Part shown: positions 30,724 to 41,104 of the stretch, piece by piece
Position numbering within the stretch: the first letter of the stretch is position 1
How the letters are laid out: every line of letters starts with the position of its first letter
DNA from: Mayamaea pseudoterrestris
Lineage: Eukaryota > Bacillariophyta > Bacillariophyceae > Sellaphorales > Sellaphoraceae
Reading direction: 5' to 3'
Assembly (NCBI GenBank): GCA_027923505.1
Contig: BROI01000019.1
Span: 62,001 to 126,000, forward strand
DNA length: 64,000 nucleotides
Program-made: the position numbers and the translations under genes
Notes under the pieces: model-generated
What the model was told of the DNA's origin: nothing
What the model saw: only the letters and a program-made list of their open reading frames with translations
Databases searched by the model: none

Positions 30724-31841
30724 CCTTCGTTACTGTCGTTGCTTTGAATGAATGAAGCAATAGAATGGAGTCAAATGATGTAAAGTAATGAGACTCGGCA
30801 AGTCGGAGGCAGTAAACATCAAGTGGAGGGAGATGGAATCGCTCAAAGCAAGCGATTATAGAACAAACATCATGGTGGAGGGAAGGCCTCTATAGACTGA
30901 CGTCAACTGAGTATCGTGCTTTATGTACACAATTGATAAATGTATCATCATGAATAGATACGTCAGTGAAAGTGGTGCCAATCTTTGTGTACAACACTTG
31001 GTGACGTGAGTCATGCTGGCGTCAAGAGTGAGTTTTCACGAGCATTGCTGAACACGAGAGATCGATTCTTCACCATGGCACCATGATGGTGGGTGCCTAC
31101 GTATCTACGCTCCCATTGCGGCACCCAGAGCAAGCTAATTGACGGCTCGAGTCACAAAGTTTCTAGCTAAGTACGGCGTTAGGCTTAACTAACTGGAAAT
31201 TACGGCCGAGAACACCGAGCGAATCATCGCGCGTCAAAATACAACCAAGAAAACGCTGCATTGCTTTGAATTTCACATTTCATCTTTCGAAGTGACTTTT
31301 GTACTCCGGCTTAACGGTGAAAGAACAGTTGAAAGAGCATCGCCTTTGATGCGTCTTGTTTTTGTAAACGCAGGCTTTAAAGGCCAGCAACAAGTTTCGG
31401 GCTTATGCTTAGCTCGTGGGCTCTTGGGACAAAAGTCTTAACAGAATTCCATCCGAACGAGAAGACGAACCGAAATCATTTTGGATTGTCAAAATTCACG
31501 CCACCTAGAAAACTAATACAGCTGCAGGCGAAAACTAGAACGGTTAGTTACTACTGAATCGGGATCGGGACGGAATGGGACCGAGTAATTCGATGTTTGA
31601 ACGATGAATGTTAGCCGATCCAGTCTATGCTATTGCGCAACCTGGCTGAGTGCAATGGAGCTGCTACTTGTTGACCATGCGCGGAAAGAATATCTTCAAA
31701 CAGGCTCGGAGCTGGAGCTGACTACACGCACGCTCACGCTTGCTCGCGAATCGTAGAGTTCTCTAGTTAAGGCGGGCTTTTCAAGGATTCAATCTACGAC
31801 GCTGTTTGGCTTATTTGAGATCCTTTTACTACACTCAAGAG
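30724..31841. other. Long gene-free stretch
   Basis: About 1.1 kb between two minus-strand genes. The first 200 bases from 30724 should hold the promoter of the DUF179 gene. The rest has no long open frame, no tRNA-like cloverleaf that I can fold by eye, and only a short inverted repeat near 31070-31105 (GGCACC ... GGTGCC). It could be an old element remnant or simply spacer. Confidence 0.5.
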
Positions 31842-33141
31842 CTAGTCGTTCAACGGACAGTACTTACAAGGAACAGTTAGCCTCTGCTTCGCCTGCACTG
31901 GATGGTGCAGCAACGCTTTTGTTCGTCTCATGCTCGTCAATCCCATCTGTGGCTTTTCAATAAAGGTTATAAGCACGTCGCTGGCTCGCAAGTATTCGAA
32001 TGATAGTTCAACAAACTGCATTTTATCAGTCCAGTACTGACACAAGACGCGCCATTCATCTTCGCATTTGCGCATGGCCACAAGCACCATCCAAACGCGT
32101 CTACCCTTAGCAGGGACACTATTTAAATCAATGAAAGATGGCAGCTCATAGTCACCCGTCAAACTGCCTAGCAGTGGCTGCTTGTACTCGTTCATGCGTT
32201 TGTCCATGACAAGATGCGAGATCAAGCCCGGTCCATGCGTCTTAAGTTGTTCGCGCACATCATAATGATCCTTATTACTAGTAGGCTTCATGTCAATCAA
32301 TGTGTAAGTGACGACCTTCGGATCCGCCAGTAAGCGCTCCAAATGACAACGATTAATCTTGCTTTCCAATATCAAATCATGGAGTTCCTCACTGTCAAAG
32401 TGTTGTCGAATGTATTGAGCAAGATCAACCATGCGGCACAGGCGATCCGGCCGACTCTGCTGCACCTTGTAGCACTGCACGACTGCGCAAGCATGCAAGT
32501 AGGCGCATGCAAAGCGTTCGATGCCTCGAACAATGCGAATGGTCGAGTCGTGAAAGATGTTGACGCAATGCTCATCACTCTTGCCGTAATTTTGAGCATG
32601 GTCGATCCAGCATTTCATTTGAATTGTTTGCTGATAGTCGTCTTGACAGCCTGTGAAGATCAAATGATTGACAGTGAGGCGTTCGCCAGACTGTTTGCTT
32701 TTGTCAAGTAGCATGGCGATGGACGCCATTCGTTGATTCTTGTCATTTTCAAAGAACCTTCGGCCATACAAGAACACTAAAATTCGCTTCCGACGCACGG
32801 CTGAGGGGTCAATGTAAATGTCAGGAACTGTTAGCTCCTTGACATATCCATCAAGAATGATGCGCTGCTCCGTCTCAAAATAGTCGGCGACGCTTCCGTC
32901 GACAAGCTTGGGAGTTGGGAGGTTCCATTCGCAAAGTTTTCGCCATTTCTAGCATACGCTCCTGCCCTGGAGACAGCTGTTTGTCCCTACTTAGGTCTGC
33001 CGTCATGTCGTTTATCAAAGGACAGCTACAAAGACTCTGAATGGATATGATTACACTACTGCGAAGTGGCGTTTCACAGTTTCGACCCGCGCGGAACGTG
33101 AAAAATGGGAAGCCATCGAGAACCGCTGCGATGCTTGCCAC
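31842..33141 (-). CDS. Peptidase-like protein of unknown function, gene structure unresolved
   Basis: The main frame covers 31842 to about 32936 on the minus strand and encodes more than 350 residues. It is open upstream of the first marked start: WNLPTPKLVDGSVADYF and VPDIYIDP precede a GTG at 32798. Another protein-like frame (32875-33141, with LSPGQERMLEMAKTL) overlaps its beginning, so either an intron or a frame shift separates them and I cannot assign a start. The C-terminal part (GPGLISHLVMDKRM, then WMVLVAMRKCEDEWRVLCQYWTD, then QFVELSFEYLRASD) resembles a papain-fold peptidase-like domain found in heterokont proteins. In active relatives a His precedes the MVL segment; here it reads VWMVLV, so the domain is probably inactive. 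Could be a decaying gene. Confidence 0.42.
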
Positions 33142-33275
33142 ACTTTTCTATATCAGGCGGGTGACTTATCATAGGTAGCGTAAGGCAAGAGCAGTTGCAT
33201 GCAGAATACGTGTATGTTCATTCCCTTTATAGTATCTAATGGTAGATACATTTCTGTCGATACGAAGCGCCATGG

Positions 33276-35606
33276 TCACTTTCCTCCCTTGCCTCGCTTG
33301 AATGGATTCGAAAATGCAGGCATGGAAAATGGCTGCGCTTGTTGCTTGGCCTTTTCCTTGAGCTGCTTGGCCAGGCTACCATATTCACTAGCTCCTTCAT
33401 TCATGACAGTGGCCTTGTCACTCATTTCGTTAATTTCTTCTCCTCGTTGTTGCATGAGACGCATATTCTCAGCCATTTGCGCTTGAACGCGCTCCGTCTT
33501 GATGCGCTCCACTTCGGCAGCACGCTCCACTTCCAAAGCCTTGGCTTCCTTCTTTTCTTTTATGGTATCCTCAGTTGCTGCAACTCGACCAAACAACTCA
33601 GTCTTGTCCTTGCGCGCTTCGCGCTTGGCACCAAACTCCAGCAGCAACTGCACAATATCGTCATCTTCAACATCTTGAGCCATGCTCATGGGCGATTGGC
33701 GATCATCGCCGCCGAGCAAATTGGCATTTGCGCCCGCTTCCAGCAGTAACTTCACCGCAGCAGTATTGCCTCGTCGAATGGCATAGTGAAGCGGCGCGTA
33801 CTGATTGTAAACATCCAAATGGTTTAGCAAATCACGGTTCCGAACAATACCTTCGTCCTCTGCACCGCAAATGGCCAATGTAAACCAAGGAACCTGCACC
33901 AACGCGTACTGCCAGCCAATGTCAGTGTGTGGACGGCTCGAGTGTAGCGTATTTTGCACCAGCACCGTATGAAAGGCATCGAGCCAAGATTGCCATTGCA
34001 TTTCAGGTACAATTAAAATGAGCGACGACGAGCCTGTAGCTAATGGTTGCCGCAAATGAATTTGTAGCGCATTCAGTGCCAGCAAGGGAGTCACGTGATG
34101 AATCTGCTTCCATTCAACAACTTGGTGCAGCGTGTAAACAGCATTGTTTGTTGATGCATCAAGCACTGCTGATGCACATGATTTCGTCGCCAAAGCAAAA
34201 CCATGTGTAAGCAAGTATAACTGCATTGGTATATTTGTACTGCTTTCATTGTCAGACATGTTCGTGATCGAAGATTCCACATGCGTCACTAGGACCGTTC
34301 CATGTTCTGCTACTTCCACTGCATCCTCCGCCTGCGTCGGCGCCGAAGAAGTATCGACAGCCCGTTCCATTTCAGATCCTGTCATTGCCACCATTAATTC
34401 CACTGGATCTTGCTTGAGTAAGATGCTACTCGTCGCAAACGACTTGCCGGCGTGAGCCAAATTTCGCCAGTTTTGCTTGATTGATTCATGCACTCGTGGT
34501 TTAGCAAATATCTTCCACGACTTTTGTTCTGTCACTCCAATCTGCAACTCCAAATCTATTATCGCAGCTTGTTCGGCTGGAGATGGCTTGTAGTGAACAC
34601 TATATATTTCTGGTCGAGTGCATGGCTCGACAGAATTGGTAGACGACGTGGAGGAGGAGCGACTTGCGGCAGCCGCATGTTCCATCTTGACACCATCGCC
34701 CTGCACCATGACGCTTGCATCCAAATCAAAGTCTTCATCAATGTTCAAGTCTCCTAATTCCGCGCTGAGATCCTTTGGAATGTCAGGAGGAATTTCGGTA
34801 AGGCCCTCGTCGTTATTTTCCTTCACTACCGCTGCCGCATCATCATTAGCGGCGTCCGTAGATTGCTCAACATTTGCAACGACATTTTCGACATGCGCAG
34901 CCTCGTCATGACGCACCGTATCCTCATATACTGCCGCCGTCTGCGGCTTGTTCTTTTGCTGCTTGAAAGACCAACGACCGAGTAACTTCTTCTTGGTTGA
35001 CGGCGAGGCCGCGTCGAGTTGCGAAAACGACTCCTCCGTTTGCTCAATGGCTTCTTCTTCTGTGGAATCATTAGCATTTGCAATGTGTTCAGCTTCATCC
35101 TTGTCTCCATAGTCGTCATGGCCCATGCCGGCATTTCCTTGTTCCAGTGCAACATTTTCCGTGGTGGATAAAGGAGAGGCAATGGTTTTCTCCTCTTCAG
35201 CAGCAGCAATATTCGATTCAACAAAAGCCTCCTCTTCTACTGTCGCCTCCAGTTCAGCAGCCGGCGACTCTTTCATATCAGGGACATTATCAGTCACTTG
35301 TGACTGCAGTATGTCACTGCCTGGTTCGCAGTCGTCCTTGACGTTTGCCGCATTCAAAGTGGTCGTCTCATCATGTTCGTCCTTTCCCATCGCTGCAGCT
35401 ACTCCATCATTTTCCTCACCAATCAAGTCTTCATTTCCACTGACAACTGTCACTTGGACATTCATGGATGGCTGATGCTTCTTCTTTTTGTGTTTCCTGT
35501 TTTGTTCGAGCTCCACGGCCGTCGCTTCGACGGCATCCTCAACGGACGTTGCTACCTGCTTCGAGTCGTCCACATTGACTGCTTCAGTCGCTTCGTCTTC
35601 TGACAT
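33276..35606 (-). CDS. PH-like / ankyrin / R-SNARE coiled-coil protein
   Basis: 776 residues from the ATG at 35606 (the frame upstream opens only with TTG). The first 320 residues are acidic and probably disordered. A central part (about 350-580) has alternating strands and a final amphipathic helix containing MQWQSWLDAFHTVLV, like a PH domain. Two ankyrin repeats follow: YAPLHYAIRRGNTAAVKLLL and a second containing QSPMSMAQD. Then a charged helix leads into MRLMQQRGEEINEMSDKA and MNEGASEYGSLAKQLKEK, which aligns with an R-SNARE motif with Arg at the zero layer, as in VAMP and tomosyn. The protein ends NPFKRGKGGK with no membrane anchor, so it would be a soluble, tomosyn- or amisyn-like regulator of vesicle fusion. 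The domain naming is from memory of the families. Confidence 0.7.
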   Translation of the reverse strand: MSEDEATEAVNVDDSKQVATSVEDAVEATAVELEQNRKHKKKKHQPSMNVQVTVVSGNEDLIGEENDGVAAAMGKDEHDETTTLNAANVKDDCEPGSDILQSQVTDNVPDMKESPAAELEATVEEEAFVESNIAAAEEEKTIASPLSTTENVALEQGNAGMGHDDYGDKDEAEHIANANDSTEEEAIEQTEESFSQLDAASPSTKKKLLGRWSFKQQKNKPQTAAVYEDTVRHDEAAHVENVVANVEQSTDAANDDAAAVVKENNDEGLTEIPPDIPKDLSAELGDLNIDEDFDLDASVMVQGDGVKMEHAAAASRSSSTSSTNSVEPCTRPEIYSVHYKPSPAEQAAIIDLELQIGVTEQKSWKIFAKPRVHESIKQNWRNLAHAGKSFATSSILLKQDPVELMVAMTGSEMERAVDTSSAPTQAEDAVEVAEHGTVLVTHVESSITNMSDNESSTNIPMQLYLLTHGFALATKSCASAVLDASTNNAVYTLHQVVEWKQIHHVTPLLALNALQIHLRQPLATGSSSLILIVPEMQWQSWLDAFHTVLVQNTLHSSRPHTDIGWQYALVQVPWFTLAICGAEDEGIVRNRDLLNHLDVYNQYAPLHYAIRRGNTAAVKLLLEAGANANLLGGDDRQSPMSMAQDVEDDDIVQLLLEFGAKREARKDKTELFGRVAATEDTIKEKKEAKALEVERAAEVERIKTERVQAQMAENMRLMQQRGEEINEMSDKATVMNEGASEYGSLAKQLKEKAKQQAQPFSMPAFSNPFKRGKGGK

Positions 35607-36190
35607 GATATTGCGTAACAACTATATTTTGAGACGAGGGACTAGTGTGAATGTTCTCGCTGGACCATTTAGGATTAGTTGGCCTCCTTCGTCCGCTTGA
35701 CGTTGTTTCGTTCGATGGCTGAAAAAGCGAAACGGATCCCGGCGAAGGCGCGGCAAGCGAAACGGCTGCCAGCTATAACCGGTAAGACGCAATTTATAAC
35801 CGCTATGACACTAAGTAAGACAGCTCCGCGGGATGAGAGACCGTTCGCAAACTTGTACGAGTGAACCATATTATATTCCATGTAAAGCAGTTCAGCTACC
35901 GGTAGTGCTATTGCGCATTCAAACCGTGCCATGCTGCTTGTCATGCGCTGGTCAGCTGCTGGTAGCTAACATGTCCGTTGAAAATCACGATGCGACATTC
36001 AATCTTGCATGCGACGCCATCCGAGCCCGCGCCGCAACGTCGCGGTCCATGGCAGCGTCCATGAATCGAAACGAAGAAACTGCTTGACGACTTGATGCGT
36101 CCATTGACAACTAGAGTAATTGCCACAACAGCCGCATCCATCCATCCAATCGTTTAACGAACCCATTGATCCAAGGATCAGTAATTAAAA
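35607..36190. other. Divergent intergenic region
   Basis: Between the SNARE-motif gene (minus) and MCM6 (plus). Contains a palindrome CTACCGGTAG at 35897-35906. Short open frames here (for example from the ATG at 35715) are not supported by any similarity. Confidence 0.5.
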
Positions 36191-39100
36191 ATGGCGTCTA
36201 CCAATGATGGTATTCCGCAGCAACATGTGGCCGACGCCATGGCTGAGGTCGGACTCTATGATGATGCTGATCCCTCGACAACACGAAACAATCGCCGGCA
36301 GCCCCAAGTCGTTCCGGACATGGAAGCGACGGATGAGAGTGGCGAGTTGGTGCGGCAGCGGTTCTTGCAGTTTCTGAGCGACTAGTAAGTGTGTTGACGA
36401 ATGAAATTGTGCAGCGCATGACGAATGAAGAGTGTATATACTGAAGAGTGCAGGGAGCGACATGAATACGAGGAGAGCAAGGGAGATTTGAATGACGAGA
36501 GGATTAGTCGTGAGCCGAAAGAGAGGATGGATGAGTCGCTGGAGGCTACGAATGGAGGTCATCAACCCGGAGTCTGCTGTCGTTATTTTCGTTCGTTTGT
36601 TGATCAGCAAGGAGAGAAGAGAAGGACCGAGTAACGATTGAGCACTGAATGTTTAATGATGACTCGTATTGCTTCTTCTGCCTGATTGTCTTTATATTAC
36701 TCATCTCCCATCCTCGTTGCTTTTTTGCAGTCGCGAGCAAGTCCAAGCCGATGCAGCAGCAAGCAGCAACCAACGAGCCAACGACAATGCCAGTGACCCG
36801 CAGCAGCAGCAAGAGACGCGCTTTATCTACCCATACGTGGAGCAGGCGCAGCAAATGGCCAAGCGTCAGTTGCAGCGGCGTTCCATGAGTCCCGACGACG
36901 ACGAAGACAATGTCGAACATGCGCATGACATGAATGCTCCCAAACAATCCGTTTTTGCCAATACACTGTTCATTGACTTTACGCACGTGACGTTGCACGA
37001 CTTGGAACTGGCGGAAGCCTTGCAGTCCGACTATGCTCGCTTTGAACCATTCTTGAGACGCGCCATTGCTAGTTTTGTCGTGGAGCTCGTTCCACAGCTG
37101 GATCTCGTGCAAAATAGCGGAGGATCATTAGGCGATCAAAACAAGCACTACTACTTTTGCGCCATTTACAACGTTTCCTCCATGCTGCATGTGCGCAGTT
37201 TGCGGACCGATCGCATTGGCCAATTGGTCGGACTGACGGGAACAGTGACGCGAACCTCGGACGTTCGACCCGAGCTACTGGTGGGAAGCTTTCGCTGCCA
37301 GCTCTGCGGATTGGTGGCCGACTCCATTGTCCAGCAGTATCACTACACGCGTCCAACACTTTGTCGCAACCCTGGCTGCAAGCGACTGGCGAGTGCGAAA
37401 CAGTTTGTACTCGAGACGTCGCGATCCGAGTTTGTCGACTGGCAAAAATTGCGCGTGCAGGAACATTCCGATGATATTCCGCCTGGTAGCATGCCGAGAA
37501 GCATGGATGTTATCGTCAGAAACGAAATGGTGGAAAGAGCCAAGGCGGGTGACAAGTGCATCTTTGTCGGAAGCTTGGTGGTCATTCCGGATGGATCGGC
37601 CCTCGCAAGGTCGGGAGAGGCACCTCGATCCATGCGGCGTGGTGGCGGTGGAAATGATGCGGCAGCTGGAGGCGGTGGAGGAGTTGGTGGACTCAAGGCA
37701 CTTGGCGTCAGGGAGTTGACATATCGAACCTGTTTTGTGGCCAATTGCGTCTTGCCTATCGACGCCATGGCGCGCATTGCTGGGGCCAACTCGCAGGCGA
37801 TTGCCAGCATGCTCTTTGGCTCGCAGAGTTTGGAGAATCATGAACCAAGCTCGGAAGAAGTTGTCATGGAACTGACGCGAGAGCAGCGCGAAGATGTACG
37901 ACAAATGCGAGCAAACCCGAGGCTGTACGAGCAAATGGTTGAGTCTATTTGTCCGAGTACCTTTGGCCATCGCGAGGTCAAAAAGGGAATCTTGCTAATG
38001 CTGCTTGGCGGAGTGCACAAGACAACAATGGAAGGCATCAAATTGCGTGGGGACATTAACGTTTGCATCGTCGGTGACCCATCGGTTGCCAAGTCGCAGT
38101 TTTTAAAGTATGTGCATGGATTTTTGCCGAACCGTACCGTCTACACGTCGGGAAAGGCTTCTTCGGCTGCAGGTCTGACGGCGGCGGTCCAAAGAGACCG
38201 AGACACTGGCGAGTACTGCATTGAAGCTGGAGCTTTGATGCTTGCCGACAATGGAATTTGCTGCATTGACGAATTTGACAAGATGGATGTTCATGATCAA
38301 GTAGCAATTCACGAGGCCATGGAACAGCAAACCATTAGCATCACTAAGGCTGGTATTCAGGCCACACTGAATGCCCGAGCAAGTATTCTCGCCGCGGCAA
38401 ATCCAATCTACGGGCGCTACGACCGCACCAAGACACTCAAAGCAAATGTTGCACTCTCCGCGCCCATTCTTAGTCGGTTCGACTTGTTCTTTGTAGTTTT
38501 GGACGAATGCAACCCCGACTCGGACCGCCAAGTAGCTGCGCATATTCTCAAGGTACACGTTTGCGAGGATGAAGCTGTCAAGACCCCTTACACCAAGGAA
38601 CAAATGCAGCGGTACATTCGGTTTGCCCGGACAATTCATCCCAAAATTACTGAAGAAAGCCAGCGCGTTCTAGTTGACTGCTACCGCAAGCTTCGTCAAG
38701 GCGACACGCTTGGCCGGAGTCGAACAGCTTATCGCATCACTGTGCGCCAACTTGAGTCCATGATCCGTCTGTCGGAAGCGATTGCGAGACTGCACTGCGA
38801 CGAAACAATTCAGCCAGCTTACGTTCGCGAAGCATTTCGCCTGCTCAAAACAAGCATTATTCAAGTGGAAACATCGGACGTTGATGTGGACGACGAGGAA
38901 GATGGCGACAACGATGGACATGATGACGGCGGCGGCGATGATGGTAATGATGAGGATGGTGGAGCAGGCATGCCGGCTAGGGATCATCACCATCCAGGCG
39001 AGTACGATTACGAAATGCAGGAGAGCGATGCACAGCCACACCATGAATGTGATGAGCCAGTCAAAGACAGTGATAACAAGACCATGGGCGACAGCTCAGT

Positions 39101-39467
39101 TGCCAAGCCTGGTGGCGGCAAGAAGAAAAAGACCAAGGTTTCTTTTGAAGAATACGAGGCGATTGCAAATGCCTTGGCGACTCACTTGCGCTCGTTGGAG
39201 CGTGACGAGGAACTTAATGACCAAGGTGGCGATCAAGTTGCTTCACTACTGAAATGGAAGGATGTTGTAAATTGGTATTTGGAGCAAGTGGAGCAGGACA
39301 TTGGCGACTCTTTGGAACTTTTGGACGAGATGCGAAAAAAACTTAACCTGGTGATCCGTCGTTTGATCAACGTCGACAATATATTAGTCATTGTCGGTGA
39401 GCAACCCAAGAATAAACGTCATGAGCAAGAGGTGCTACTTGCCGTTCATCCCAATTATGAGCTATAA
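36191..39467 (+). CDS. MCM6: MCM6, replicative helicase subunit
   Basis: Exon 1 is 36191..36384 and exon 2 is 36731..39467; the 346-nt intron (GTAAGT to TTGCAG) is removed to give FLQFLSDYREQVQAD. Total 976 residues (human MCM6 is 821). Visible in order: N-terminal OB region with RTDRIGQLVGLTGTVTRTS; zinc finger with two CxxC-like pairs (CQLCG, CRNPGC, about residues 255-285); AAA+ core with Walker A GDPSVAKSQ (about 513), Walker B CCIDEFDKM (about 575) and the Arg finger SRFDLFFVV; and a C-terminal winged helix. The segments CRNPGC, FVDWQKLRVQE and PRSMDVIVR are MCM6-specific. An Asp/Gly/His-rich acidic insert (about 780-860) sits before the winged helix and explains the extra length. A Gly-rich insert near residue 365-385 is also unusual. 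Confidence 0.94.
36385..36730 (+). other. Intron in MCM6
   Basis: 346-nt GT-AG intron, much longer than most others in the window (47-157 nt). I searched it for a nested snoRNA and found none that is convincing. Confidence 0.85.
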
Positions 39468-39970
39468 AGTACTGTTACAGAATGTGTAGCATTTCAGTAA
39501 CATACAATTTTGCAGTCAATGGCATTTCTGCCGCTACACGCTACCATCCAGCTATCCTTGAAAGAATGAAAAGGCAAGCTTTCTTTAGTTGAAAGCAGCC
39601 TTGAAAATTTTGAGAGCTTGATCAAGCTTCTTCGACGCGGGGATCTGTGATCCTGTCAATCCAGCATCGCCATCAGCAGATTGGAAGAAAACAACTACCA
39701 ATGGAGCGCCCACATACGCTTGTTACGTCGACAATGAATTTGTGAGCGCTGTGCAATTGCATCTCATTGTGGTGGTCAAGTTTATCATTTAGTACGTATG
39801 GTATGCACCGAAGCGAGTACGTTTAGCATGTTTCCCATCGATCTCCATTTTGGATCGGAAGCGGCAGCAAAGTTCGCAAACCGACACGACGATCGGCGAG
39901 CCGGCAGCAATACAATGTTTCTAGCGTGCTCGTTGTCGTGTTACTTGACTGCTTGTATGCAAGAAGATAA
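39468..39970. other. Intergenic region with a possible small minus-strand exon
   Basis: Between MCM6 and the 2H phosphoesterase gene, both plus strand. Most of it shows nothing; the minus strand at 39585-39719 is listed separately. Confidence 0.5.
39585..39719 (-). CDS. Possible last exon or remnant of a small gene
   Basis: A 44-codon minus-strand stretch ending in TAA (39585-39587) reads AYVGAPLVVVFFQSADGD, then GLTGSQIPASKKLDQALKIF, which looks like real protein (a beta strand followed by an amphipathic helix). Directly upstream a different frame reads HKFIVDVTS, one base out of register. So it may be an exon with an unseen acceptor, or the broken end of a former gene. I cannot name the family. 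Confidence 0.3.
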   Translation of the reverse strand, partial: AYVGAPLVVVFFQSADGDAGLTGSQIPASKKLDQALKIFKAAFN

Positions 39971-40993
39971 ATGGTTTACGTCGCGCGAGCAATGACCAAA
40001 TCCATGAGCATACGTTCAATTCATTATTCTTTTTTGCGAAAAATCAAATATTGTCGTGCGCGTTGGCACTACCACCATTCGGCTTCGTTTGGAAGCACAG
40101 CTCATTGTCAGTCCAAGTGTGCAGCCGACAATACTGCAGCGGAGATCAAGTCACATCGCGCTGAAATGGACCCGACTATCGCAGCCGCAGGAGAAGTATC
40201 GCCAAGAAGGGTATTCAGGAACCGTCCCGGCAGAAACAACTACCTAAAGGTCAATCTTGACGAGTCGACTATCAAACGACTGTATCAGATTATGAGGCAA
40301 CTATATGATGAGCTGAAAGCGCCCGCAGCGCAACAAGATATGCGTTCAGTAAATGTTGCAAGCGGTTCCGCAAGTGTCCAAAAATCATTGAGCATCAAGG
40401 TCAGATCGCCCAAGTCTCTTCATATGACGCTTCTTTTTGGTGGCGAGACCTTTGCCGAGCTGTCTCCAGGGGAGCTGCAAGACTTTTATAGCGGCGTCGC
40501 GATGGAAATGAATCGCCGCGGCCTGATGCAGGGAGATGGTGATTACAATGACGTTATTAGTAGCCATTTTAAATCTAAAAGCAACAATGACAATGCCATG
40601 TCAGTTCTACCAGTGACCAGAGCAAGCTCCTTTACGATTCAGGAGTTATGTTTATTTCCACCGCGACGAAACAATCTCATTGTGGCCATGCTCGTCGCGC
40701 CGCGGGAATGGATGCAACTTTACGACTCGTTGCGCAATGTGGCACTTTGCTCGAGCTCGCCGTTGCTCAAGGAACTTGCCAGTGATTACAACAAGCCAAT
40801 GTGGCTTCCACATGTCACCTTGGCGAATGTACATGGTGGGACAAGTGCAGATCGCGACGCACTGAGGCGAAAGCTAAAGCAAGTGAGTGACGAGCTGCAT
40901 GGCTTGCAGGCGACTCCATTTGGTGTCAGCTTGGGCGGTCCTGTGCCAGAGCAAGTCAAGCTGGATTGGGAGTTTAACATAAGGGCTACATAG
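39971..40993 (+). CDS. 2H phosphoesterase superfamily protein (LigT-like)
   Basis: 340 residues starting at the ATG at 39971. Two HxT motifs define the family: SLHMTLLFGG (H151, T153) and WLPHVTLANV (H281, T283). The 2H fold hydrolyses or ligates 2',3'-cyclic phosphates on RNA or small nucleotides. The first 65 residues are basic and hydroxyl-rich and could be a mitochondrial leader, although a later Met (M66) would also give a complete domain. A stretch rich in Ser and Asn (about 195-220) is inserted between the two lobes. Nothing in the context suggests the substrate. Confidence 0.8.
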   Translation: MVYVARAMTKSMSIRSIHYSFLRKIKYCRARWHYHHSASFGSTAHCQSKCAADNTAAEIKSHRAEMDPTIAAAGEVSPRRVFRNRPGRNNYLKVNLDESTIKRLYQIMRQLYDELKAPAAQQDMRSVNVASGSASVQKSLSIKVRSPKSLHMTLLFGGETFAELSPGELQDFYSGVAMEMNRRGLMQGDGDYNDVISSHFKSKSNNDNAMSVLPVTRASSFTIQELCLFPPRRNNLIVAMLVAPREWMQLYDSLRNVALCSSSPLLKELASDYNKPMWLPHVTLANVHGGTSADRDALRRKLKQVSDELHGLQATPFGVSLGGPVPEQVKLDWEFNIRAT

Positions 40994-41054
40994 CTGTGGT
41001 TACATGATAATATGTCGGGTAAAGTAGTAGCTACGAACAACGAAAGGTAAATCC

Positions 41055-41101
41055 TACCGGTACTCGGCGCGGGAATTTGAGCCAAAATCGTACCGGTACT
41101 C
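41055..41101 (+). promoter_or_regulatory. Repeated TACCGGTACTC motif just before the start codon
   Basis: The 11-mer TACCGGTACTC occurs at 41055-41065 and again at 41091-41101, three bases before the ATG at 41105. Its first eight bases are a perfect palindrome. It may be a transcription-factor site or initiator-like element; function is inferred from position only. Confidence 0.35.
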
Positions 41102-41104
41102 AAG

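Noticed and set aside
30724-31841. tRNA or snRNA genes in the long gap
   Set aside because: No T-loop GTTCGA pair with a foldable acceptor stem and no U6-like core was found on either strand by eye.
35679-35864. Small plus-strand frame in the divergent region before MCM6
   Set aside because: Opens without an ATG, is Lys/Arg/Ala-rich by composition and overlaps the expected promoter.
36385-36730. Box C/D snoRNA nested in the MCM6 intron (ATGATGA and CTGA present)
   Set aside because: The two boxes are only about 25 nt apart in the usable order and no terminal stem was seen.
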